Below the pieces are notes generated by a model. It was not told the origin of the DNA. It saw nothing but the letters and a program-made list of their open reading frames with translations, and did no database searches. 64,000 nt of DNA from Blastobasis lacticolella (taxonomy: Eukaryota > Arthropoda > Insecta > Lepidoptera > Blastobasidae), in NCBI GenBank assembly GCA_905147135.1, contig LR990044.1, forward strand, positions 16,310,122-16,374,121, in the 5' to 3' direction. Positions within the stretch are counted from its first letter, which is position 1; each line of letters starts with the position of its first letter. A program made the position numbers and the translations under genes. Below, one piece after another: positions 55,690 through 64,000 of the stretch.

Positions 55690-55930
55690 CCCTTCTCCGG
55701 CGAACACTCGGCTATTCGCGGATGGGTTTCGGCCGAGCCGACATTTTTTAAATTTACTTTGAGGTTGAGTAATTTATTTCCCCTCGCACATTTTCTTCCA
55801 ATTAAATTCTCCGGAATATGGCGGATTCCAATTCCAGTGCCAATTTTGGGAGCGTTTTTCCTGTCGAATAGATATGATGCTTTAATTATGTCGGAAAGCG
55901 TTTAAAGTATTTTCTTATTACGGCTAGCCA
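55690..55930. other. Candidate non-coding regulatory stretch
   Basis: Non-repetitive, GC-balanced at its left end (CTTCTCCGGCGAACACTCGG, TTTCGGCCGAGCCGAC) with AATTAA/TAATTA cores to the right (CTTCCAATTAAATTCTCCGG, TTTAATTATGTCGG). Function inferred from composition only. Confidence 0.22.
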
Positions 55931-56351
55931 GTGGAAGCAAATTTTACCTTTATAACACCTAATAATAATATAAAGGGGAGGAATTGTTTGTTTTTGTTAA
56001 GCAATTTCGGGAGCTACTGAACCGTATTCGGGAATAATTTCACTAATAAGAAGCTGCTCTGTTTTTAATACGAATACCCTTATTCGAATAAGCTTTTATT
56101 TATAGAAAGATCTAAGGTACCCAAGGGACAAATGAATGTTCAATGAGTCGAATTCCACGCTGGTGAAAATTGTAAGACCGTGTGGCACGTGGATTTAAAT
56201 AAAAAATATATTTATTGCCCTTCGACTCATAAATAATCATACTAAATCAATCTGTTTTGCTTTGTTGCTGCGGGAAAAAACGGATGAACCAAACAACAAA
56301 CATAGTGCATTCGATCAGAATTTTTGTTATGCTGTGCGTGATAAATAACTG
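55931..56351. other. Unique AT-rich sequence
   Basis: Nothing recognised. Confidence 0.4.
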
Positions 56352-56592
56352 TGCTCGCGGACAATACACACAGCGCCATCTAGCACCAAAGTAAGCAAAG
56401 CTATGGGTTAAGTTATGGGTGCTAAAACTACTAATATACTTTTAAATATATACTTATTATACATAACTGCCAATTAAATACCCGAAATTAAAATTCATCA
56501 TTTCAATTTCTGCCCGGACGGGTATGGAAACCGGGACCTCTGCGTGGCAGACCGGCCGGCATATTACACAACTGAACCACCCAGGTCGTAAA
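56352..56592 (-). mobile_element. SINE2 copy
   Basis: Minus strand: GACCTGGGTGGTTCAGTTG head, GCCGGTCTGCCACGCAGAGG, a mutated B-box (GGTTTCCATACCCG), then the body with ATAAGTATATATTT and AGCTTTGCTTACTTTGGTGC, ending TAGATGGCGCTGTGTG. Confidence 0.88.
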
Positions 56593-56607
56593 CAAATAAA
56601 TAAACAT

Positions 56608-56720
56608 GCTTGGACAAATTCGCACAGCGCCATCTAGCCCCAAAGTAAGCAAAGCTTGTGTTATGGGTGTTAGATATCTGATAAATTACTTATTTAGTTT
56701 TTTTTAATACATACTACACC
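56608..56720 (-). mobile_element. SINE2 3' part
   Basis: TGGACAAATTCGCACAGCGC, CATCTAGCCCCAAAGTAAGC, AAAGCTTGTGTTATGGGTGT and ATCTGATAAATTACTTAT correspond to the 3' half of the family. It lies 15 bp from the preceding copy in the same orientation. Confidence 0.88.
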
Positions 56721-56884
56721 CAAACTCAAATGGACCTAAATTTGACATACAGCCAACAGAAACATCTCCCTGTCAATCGTGACAACTTCCAACGGAAAGA
56801 AGGGGAGCCATACCATATGGTTCATATATATGCAGACTTACTGAACTGCCCACACCACACCACAAAATACGCTAACGCTACATC

Positions 56885-57175
56885 ACGTGGACACCGAATC
56901 TCAAAAAACACCGACGCAGCTTATCGACGCAGGCATCATATTTTTTGAGTTTTGACAGACAGACAGCACAAGACAGTCTCAGACAGGCATATTTTACGTC
57001 GAAAGTGTGATTACGTTCATAAGACGTCACATAATTACTTTTTGAGATTTTGACGCAGCTAGCTTCGGCGTATTTTGAGCTCCGGTGTGGAGAGCACGCG
57101 TCAAAAACGAGACGCATGAGCCGATGAGCCGCGTATATGCAGCGTCAGTGTATTTTGAGCTGCGGTTTGGTTACT
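56885..57175. mobile_element. MITE4
   Basis: GACACCGAATCTCAAAAAAC then ACCGACGC (56890-56917) is mirrored by GCGTCAGTGTATTTTGAGCT then GCGGTTTGG (57143-57171). A related subterminal block (GACGCAGCTAGCTTCGGCGT then ATTTTGAGCTCCGGTGTGG) lies at 57051-57089. Non-coding, about 290 bp. Confidence 0.6.
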
Positions 57176-57558
57176 CCTTTATCTTGCGCGCACTCTAGCC
57201 ACAGTATTATTTATATGACAGCTTGACACCACGGACCAGGAAACAACCACTAGTTATTCACGCACTAGATGCCCGAGTTCTGACTGAGTTCTTCATACTT
57301 TCACTAAACATATTATCGGGTTTGTTACCACGGTTAGTATTGTTTTTACCTCGATATTTCGACGCAGTTGCATGCGTCATGGTCACGAGTTGACTGGTGC
57401 CGCTGTGTGAAGTCGCTCCTAAGGACAGACATATCGGTCCACCTTCTTTCGGATTCGACGATTACCCTCACTTTGAACTCTCGAACCACTACCATTGCTA
57501 CTCGCTTGATTCCCGCGACTCGCTTGGTTCTTTATAGATAGCGTGATAAGAAAACTAC

Positions 57559-57665
57559 AGTGCCACCCGGTGGCCAAATCTGGATCTGTGAAAAAATGGC
57601 GGCACTTCATTTTTAAATTGAAATGACGTAAATGCGAGTAACAGCGACGCGGTCACCGTTCCAAA
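57559..57665. mobile_element. MITE2 copy 3, degenerate
   Basis: CAGTGCCACCCGGTGGCCAA joins the TIR start directly to the CCCGGTGGCC block (14 bases lost), and AGCGACGCGGTCACCG matches the right side. The right TIR end is missing. Confidence 0.65.
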
Positions 57666-58132
57666 ACCCTATTGGAATGCCAAAGTAATATTGGCTAATC
57701 TGTGCAGTTTTTACTCTCTTCGAAATCTGTATTAATTCAGATAAGCACTGGTCAACTTGACCCTATAACAGATTCTAATCCAGTTACAGAACCAGTCTAG
57801 TAGTTGCGGTTGGAAACCACTAAAGGTAAACATTCACCACGATACCACTATAACCAATCATGATTCGGGACATAAGCCGATTATAATAGGGAATTGGGAC
57901 AGCCGTGAGTTTAATTTCATAGCAAAATTTGTATTTTAACCTAACTATAAATGAAGCATATTTTTGGGCAATATTTTAAATGAGTTTTTTACCTTGTAGA
58001 ACATTGTGCTAAAACTATAGAGATACTGTACCTTCATTATTTTTAGTATCTCTACGGCTAAAACATCATTTCAATCTAATCTAATAAGAAAGCTATAACT
58101 ATATTACCTATTTATTGATGTTTGCATATAAC
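57666..58132. other. Unique sequence
   Basis: A short TAGAGATACTGTACC / TAGTATCTCTACGG mirrored pair lies near 58018 and 58046. Nothing else. Confidence 0.4.
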
Positions 58133-58291
58133 TTCAGTGGCCCTAGCACAAGTGTGTCCGCGACAAAGCTCGCGCCGCGAGAGAGCGCTTGTCTCATTCT
58201 CTCAATACTAAGACGAAAGAGATAGCAATACGTATGTCGCGCTTTTTCTCGCTTATCGCGCGCGAGAGCAACTTGTGCTAGGCCTACTGAA
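58133..58291. mobile_element. MITE5, 21-bp TIRs
   Basis: TTCAGTGGCCCTAGCACAAG at the left and CTTGTGCTAGGCCTACTGAA at the right form mirrored ends with two mismatches. The interior is CpG-rich with mirrored GCGAGAGAG / CTCGCGCGCG-like blocks and TCTCTTTCGTC-like sequence. 159 bp, no coding capacity. No clear target duplication. Confidence 0.8.
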
Positions 58292-58744
58292 CGGCTTCAG
58301 AACCTATTTGACTAATTCTTCTTTTGCTGGGTTTTGTAATAATTAGGATAAGGTTTATATGAAAGAATAAAAGGGTGGATAGGGTATTTCATGTTAGTCC
58401 TACTGTAACAACGCACCTGCGGTTCTACGTTTTTGTCTTAAGAATCTTAAGTGCATGAACAGTAGATATTATGGGCGACAGTTATCCGATGGGCTGTCTG
58501 CTCGTATATTGTAATTTATAAACATTGTAAAAACCCAACGAGGAGCGAGCTGGTTGCGGTGCGAAACGGTTAACGCAGTTACCGGCAACGCGGTGTATTG
58601 CCTAATATTTGATATCGACCTCGCAAGCACAGCCCGAGGCTAGTTACAGGCCTGGGGCTACTATATGCCCATCATCATTTTACCATCCCTCAATGTTACT
58701 AAGCTAGTAACGGTTAAGCGAAAATGCTGAAATGTATTCAATTT
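58292..58744. other. Unique sequence
   Basis: Nothing recognised. Confidence 0.4.
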
Positions 58745-58978
58745 ATGTTGTTTTTTTATTAGACTAGCCAGGCATTTGACTGCCCTCTCACCTTGTAGTA
58801 AGTGACGATGCAGTCGAAGCTGGAGTATTTCAATCTAGGAACAGCCTATTCACTCTAGCCTTGAAGGCGTCCAGATTATAATGATCAAGGATCAAGTCGC
58901 AGGCAACGAGTTCCATTCCTTAGCCGTGCGCGTTATAAAGATTGACCAAAAGCGGTTCGTGCGGATAGCTGGAAGATA
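58745..58978 (-). mobile_element. LINE ORF2 C-terminal remnant (Jockey/CR1-like)
   Basis: Minus strand: LPAIRTNRFWSIFITRTAKE then WNSLPAT, followed by a stop and, further on in another frame, the FKA-RVN-like end. Same region as 11455-11800; ends in a T-run on the plus strand, the element's A-rich 3' end. It adjoins the SINE1 copy at 59000. Confidence 0.78.
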
Positions 58979-58999
58979 AATAATAATAATATGAATAAA

Positions 59000-59347
59000 T
59001 TTGGAGCGTCGGTGGCCGAGCGGTTAGAGTATGCAACTCGTAAGCCAGAGGTCCCTGGTTTGAAATCCGCTCCGGCCACGTACCAATGACTGTTTTCTGA
59101 GTTCGATGCTCTTACGGTGAGGGAAAACATCGTGATGAAATCTGCACATTCAGGCGACTGGATGTGTAACCATGATCCACTCTGGTCAGGTTCCCCTGGT
59201 AGCAGGGTCATGGAGGTCAGATGGCAGTCGCTCCACGGTAATTACCTGACCTGCCCAATCCTGGATCATGGACCAGGCGGACCCCGGGCCCTCGTACGCG
59301 AGAGCACAACCGGGACATTAACGTCAGGATGATTTTTTTAATTTTAT
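59000..59347 (+). mobile_element. SINE1 full-length copy with target duplication
   Basis: Head GGTGGCCGAGCGGTTAGAG, ACTCGTAAGCCAGAGGTCCC; the B-box is altered (GGTTTGAAATCCGC). Body and tail are as at 49375, with about 25 bases deleted after TTTCTGAGTT. TAATATGAATAAATTTGG occurs on both sides (58987-59004 and 59348-59365); the last five bases may instead be the element's own start. Confidence 0.93.
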
Positions 59348-59365
59348 TAATATGAATAAATTTGG

Positions 59366-60224
59366 TGGCAAACTATCAAACTAATCCATACAGTAATAAC
59401 CTAATTACGTCTGCGGAGTGGATAGCCTAGCGCTGTAGTTCATGCTTCGAAGGATCTGACAAGCCCAGACATGCCAATACTGTAACCGCAGTTTACTTCT
59501 TGTTGTGAAGCATGAATCGATGGTGCATTAGGTACATAGAGGCGAGAATTATGAGCAAGCAATAAGATTTAGCAAGTACTTTTTTATATGAAATGAATAG
59601 ATAAAGAGTTTAAATGATAATTGGGCTCGTAGTTTGAAATCTAATGTACAGCGTACACTAAAGAAACTTTATAGGTTTGTATGTATATACGAATAACTCT
59701 CGTTTTTTATGGCATTTTTATGGCCGCGATGAGTATTTGGAAACTTAAATTTTTCCCAATGAATATAGAGTTATATGGACCGATATATTTAATTCTGAGT
59801 TTCGTAAAAAAAAATTACATAAAATAAAAACTGGTATTAAAACTAAACTATTTCAAACAAATTTTGTTTTCGTACGCAAAATTTTCATTCAGCAACTGGG
59901 TCGGATTTCGTCTCGCGTTATGTCAAGAGATTGAAGTCTTATTTTGTATTACAATATGTGTGAATTATCATCGTCGGTGCAGGTCTTAAAATGCCTTTAT
60001 AATGTTGCTCTTACAATGCAATTACATGCTTTATACGAGTATAACACGGTAATAAAGCCTTACATTGTGTTACATTTTGTTTGATAACCCTGTCCTGTAC
60101 GTTTATACCTACCGCAGAGTAATAGTAGCATTTCCTTCACGGGGTCATTTAAGGCGAGTCTGGTTAAGTCAATCTTCAATAATAATTACACTGGACTTTG
60201 ACCCGTATTTGGATTCTTTGGAAT
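59366..60224. other. Unique AT-rich sequence
   Basis: Nothing recognised. Confidence 0.45.
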
Positions 60225-60290
60225 GCTCTTGGTGAATAACAAACCGCGCGATAGAAGCTTGTAATTAAGAAAATGCTTTTCATTTTATAC
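60225..60290 (+). repeat. Family A fragment
   Basis: CTCTTGGTGAATAACAAACC then GCGCGATAGAAGCTTGTAAT matches the 3' part of family A (GTCTTGGTGAGTAGG..., GCGCGATAAAAGC). Confidence 0.6.
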
Positions 60291-61261
60291 AAACATACAC
60301 CCCCTTGCCACTGTGGAGACACAGTCAGTCTGCTTGTTTGTCACCGTCTATATACATGTGAGGAAAAGACTGGAGAAGACTCGCCCATGAGCGAGTAATG
60401 GCCATCAGAACGTATTTATCGGGATTTCTTAGCAGTAAAGGGGTATCTTTAGTGTTTTAAGAATGTATTGTCAAATTAAAGCCACGTTTATGAGTTTACA
60501 ATTGTAGCCGAAACCCGCGGGTTATTTGCAAAACCCTTCCACCACCCATGGCCAATCTCATCAGGCCGATCCGCGGGAGATGCGCCGGGGCTCTTGCTAG
60601 TTGCCACATACGCACAGCTTGACTCCCTACACATTGTTAACAGTACATCCTGCACTCACGTTTCTATTTTCTGGAGCTTTCACGCGTCTTTTTAACGAAT
60701 CAGGATTTACGCTTCTTCGCTCTTGAATGGTTTCTAGTTCTTGGTCCCGATATCCTTGCGGTTGCCGTCGCCACCATGCTGCTTGTGACGTTGTCATAAT
60801 AGTTGCAAGCCACCCGTCAGGTGGCGCACCAATCGACATCCTCCGTCATACATTTAGTATAAAGCTATTGATGTCGTCAAGATATCGTAAGAAATATAAA
60901 GCATAAAAGTTGTTTTGTCTCCAAAAAGGTATACAGGCTATCTGTACGCAGTAGGGAGCGAGCAGCGTTAGAGACACCGTTGTGTATGGGATTATTTGGG
61001 GGAGCTTATAGTCCTTATTGTTTCTCTTGGACTGAATAGGTTTCCAAATCAGTTAGGACACAGAGAAACTTCGTTCCTCGTCGAGAAAGTACTTCTAAGC
61101 CATGCTTTTGTTTCAAACGTTTGGATGGGTGCGAATTCTTTGGTGACTATACAAACAAACAACAGACATATTCAGCTGACAGTTTTTTCAGATTAATTAG
61201 TAAAATATTCTAGTCGTATGGAGCTTTCGGTTTGAAATATATAATAGATTAGTAATGGAAA
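60291..61261. other. Unique sequence
   Basis: A minus-strand 70-codon frame at 60627-60839 lies in GC-balanced sequence but has no recognised domain. Confidence 0.4.
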
Positions 61262-61430
61262 ACGCAGCATGGGTAGGCCTCCCGCAAGGTGGACCGACGA
61301 CCTGGTAAGGATCGCAGGTACCAGCTGAATGCGGAAAGCACAGGACCGGCCTTTGTGGAGATCTCTGGGGGAGGCATATGCCCAGCAGTGAGCGTCGTCT
61401 GGCTAATATGATGAATGGATAGCAAATATT
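61262..61430 (+). mobile_element. RTE-type LINE C-terminal fragment
   Basis: The frame reads RPPARWTDDLVRIAGTS, one stop, then MRKAQDRPLWRSLGEAYAQQ and the natural stop, followed by a degenerate ATATGATGAATGG tail. The clearest C-terminus of this RTE subfamily in the window; a single nonsense change (TGG to TGA) interrupts it. Confidence 0.85.
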
Positions 61431-61799
61431 TTTTATAAAGGCAATATTATGGAGCTTACGAAGGCAACGCGTTTATACAGTCTTCGTTTTTATTGTCCTT
61501 TCCGCCTTTGAATCGTACATTTTGCTTACATAATCGAAAACCGAATATGGATTACGAGTCCCTCATATATGTATGAGCCATTATAAAAATAACGTTTTGC
61601 CGGTTCCTTTTTTCCCGATTATCCCTTAAGTCCGTGGATCTGAAAACTATACACAAATTGGGGGATTTAATAATGCGTTAAGGGAACAAGAAAATATTTT
61701 TGTCGGTACGAGCTTACCCTTTCCCTTTTTGGGATTTAGACGCACTGGTCTGCGTAGTTTTACAATGATAATGAATAAAGTATATGAATAAGGGTTTTA

Positions 61800-62056
61800 T
61801 CATCGTCACAGCCCATAAATAGTCCACTGCAGTACTAAGGGCCTCTCCCACGAAAGGGGAGGTTATTGCCGTAATCTCCACGCTTGGCAGGCGGGTTGGA
61901 GATCGCAGTAATATAAATATAACAATGGAAAATGCTGCTGCCCATTTTCCAGCCTACGGAGACTTACATTTATTCCTCTAAACATTAGTCGCCTTGTACG
62001 ACACCCACGAGTGTAAGGGGTTGGTGCTATTCTACTCTGCCGGACACCACACGGCG
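61800..62056 (-). mobile_element. Family E copy, fullest
   Basis: In plus-strand order: CATCGTCACAGCCCATAAAT (reversed tail), TCCACTGCAGTACTAAGGGC, CTCTCCCACGAAAGGGGAGG, CTCCACGCTTGGCAGGCGGG, ATGCTGCTGCCCATTTTCC, TTAGTCGCCTTGTACGACAC and TGCCGGACACCACACGGC. Read on the minus strand the tail encodes PLVLQW-like residues, the RTE ORF terminus. Confidence 0.92.
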
Positions 62057-62089
62057 TAAGGGTTTTATGTTTTTAGGGAAATATTTTGA

Positions 62090-62200
62090 AACACTGCGAT
62101 CTCCAACCCACCTGCCAAGCGTGGAGATTATGGCAATAACCTCCCCGTAGGAGAGGCCCTAAGTCCTGCAGTGGATTGTTACGGGCTGTGAAGATGATTT
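62090..62200 (+). mobile_element. Family E 3' part, opposite orientation
   Basis: ACTGCGATCTCCAACCCACC, GCCAAGCGTGGAGATTATGG, CCTAAGTCCTGCAGTGGATT and GTTACGGGCTGTGAAGATG. It faces the preceding copy, creating an inverted repeat of about 105 bp with a spacer of about 185 bp. Confidence 0.9.
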
Positions 62201-64000
62201 TCCAAAAATTTGCTTTTTAAATAAATTAAATAAATTGAATTGAGGAGTCCGTTCAATCTGCAGCTGACTGTAAAAGTATAGAATGTTTCTAAGTTACTAC
62301 TACTTCTACTACTGTAGTAAAATACTTAGTAGTCATCCTCAAAACCGTCCACTCGTGGACCGTAGACACATGATATTATGAAATTGATAAATTCAAGTTG
62401 AAAGTTGAGTTTGAAATTTACCGTCACGGAATGCCACCGATTCCCGAGATTGTTCAGCCAGCCACAGGGTCCCCAGCGGAAGCCTTGGTCAAATGGTCAA
62501 CCTCGCTTAGACAACGGTATTAGGAAGCACGTAACCTAATATTTACGTTACAAATATTTATTTTTTGTACCTGTTTGTGTCATATTCGCTCACGAGTTCA
62601 AACGCGCATCCCGCTATAAAAACTAGGCTATGTCACTCTGCGATGCATGAAATATTTCCACATACGACATCACTTTGATCCTTTGGCTGAACGAAACATC
62701 CACATACCTTTCTTGTTTTTTGCATTTAAATATATATTTTTATTTATATTATACCACTCAGTGACGCGAGCAGACAATTTTACTTATTTTATAAACATAA
62801 ACATGTTTAACTTTATTTATTCAGGTCGAAGCTCAGTTTTTAATATCACGAATAAAAATACATTCTAACGGCTGAGAAATTCCCAAGGTGGTACTAACAC
62901 GTCACGAGTGGCAAGCCTTGAAGGCAGTTCAGCCACCCTTTTACAGGAAGCTGTTATTGGTGTACTGAAAGCCGAATCATGTTTTCAGGATTTCGCACAG
63001 GATGCGTGAAGTTTGGCAGCCTCTCCCATCAGCCGCGCTAACACGGCCTAATTCATTCCTGTCCTAAAATAATATGTAGGTATAATTTTAGCGAACCATA
63101 ATGGAAAACGTTACAAAATTAATAACTTGCCTTCAATCCGTTATAAGGAGACTAGGATTTTAGGTTAGTCGGTAACGTTAGCTACTTTTTATAATAATGC
63201 TTTTAACGACTCAAACGTAGCAGCCATAGAGTACAAAAAAGTTTTGCTAGCATAAAGTGAGGCCTGGATGGACTTTATTAAAAGAATTGAAATAATAGTT
63301 CTAAAAATCCTGTTTCAACTAGCCACTTTCCATTCCTCTCAATTCAAGGCGACTAATGCTAGTAGTAGACTAACTTACACAAGGAGCCCGGCTAAGTTAT
63401 TCTCTAAGACAGCACCCGTGAGCGCAACGATGAAACGTGACAGATCGTGGTCAGGTTTTGACTGTGGAAGAATTCTTCTTCTTCTTTGAAGAAGAAGATT
63501 GAAGTATCATCCGACAGAACGTCCTACATTTCATCGGGTGCGATTCTGTAAAAAACATCCCTTATGCACATCCCATAATCTGTGATCTATCGAATTACCT
63601 ATGATGCGTAAAAATACCCATGCACTAAACGACAGTCTGTGGGTGCAGGGCCATGTTTAAATAAAAATAATAGCTTAAGTACAAAACAAGTTCAAATTGG
63701 ACTCGCATCGTTCTATCTACCAACAAAGAAATCGGGATGTAATTATATTGTGAGCCTACGTATATGAAATTGGCGCCAAATTTTCGCACTGTGCAGCCTA
63801 CGTACCTATCGCCGACAATATGACAGACTAACGAGGATAGAATTGATTTTGATTGAAATTTTATTTTGATTAGAACTGCGATCAAAATAGTAGTTTTTTG
63901 TCGCCGGGAAATTGATTGGTCATAGGTTTCCTAACGAAGCTCGACGGTCAAGGTACGAGTAACATGTCAACACTCAATTAATAAAAAGGGAAAATATTAG
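62201..64000. other. Unique AT-rich sequence
   Basis: A small perfect hairpin (TCTTCTTCTTC 63474-63484 and GAAGAAGAAGA 63488-63498) is the only structure seen. Frames up to 86 codons are not recognised. Confidence 0.45.

Overview
This window looks like a gene-poor stretch of an insect nuclear genome, most probably a moth or butterfly (Lepidoptera). It is AT-rich and holds no operons, bacterial-type genes, rRNA genes or CRISPR arrays. Nearly everything recognisable is repeat-derived. The lepidopteran assignment rests on recognised repeat types: SINE-like repeats whose heads read like the common lepidopteran 'GCCGTGTGG' repeats, RTE-type LINE tails ending in GATGAT runs, a short Helitron with 5'-TC and 3'-CTAGT ends, and an R1-clade retrotransposon. 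I found no convincing host protein-coding gene. The only long, conserved reading frame (53519-54970) is the 3' half of an R1-clade reverse transcriptase.

Names used below. SINE1: tRNA-like head, about 350 bp, about ten copies, 3' end related to an RTE LINE. SINE2: tRNA-Gly(GCC)-like head, four copies. Family E: SINE-like repeat with an RTE-like tail, six copies or fragments. Families A, B, D, F, G: unclassified interspersed repeats recognised because they recur in the window. MITE1 to MITE5: short elements with terminal inverted repeats (TIRs). MITE1 has CAGGGC-type TIRs and three copies.

Layout. 0-15 kb: families A and B, SINE1, three MITE1 copies, hairpins, an (AT)n tract and LINE scraps. 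15-25 kb: SINE1 and family E copies, RTE tails at 17.6 and 20.3 kb, and an AT-rich homeodomain-site-like stretch near 17.3 kb. 25-35 kb: SINE2 copies, a short candidate exon at 25.6 kb, the Helitron at 26.1-26.6 kb carrying an 11-bp minisatellite, unique stretches that could be regulatory (29.9 and 33.9 kb), and a degraded RTE reverse transcriptase (34.3-34.8 kb). 36.4-39.3 kb: a large imperfect inverted duplication (arms about 1 kb, spacer about 0.8 kb), each arm carrying the same SINE1 fragment. 42-50 kb: a LINE 3' UTR, a tandem duplication (46.7-47.3 kb), a hairpin element, and a SINE1 with a near-perfect target duplication. 52-56 kb: a long-TIR MITE and the R1-clade element inserted into a SINE1 with a perfect 15-bp target duplication. 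56-62 kb: SINE2 pair, three MITE-type elements, a LINE fragment, another SINE1 with target duplication, and family E in inverted arrangement.

The parts interact as transposons do. RTE-type LINEs appear to have donated 3' tails to SINE1 and family E, which implies trans-mobilisation, and SINE1 in turn served as the landing site of the R1-clade element. The remaining sequence is unique AT-rich DNA; the window could be intergenic or a large intron, and the sequence alone does not decide. No new multi-gene system is visible. The best leads are the R1-into-SINE insertion, the LINE-SINE tail sharing, and the 3-kb inverted duplication as a possible long-hairpin RNA source.
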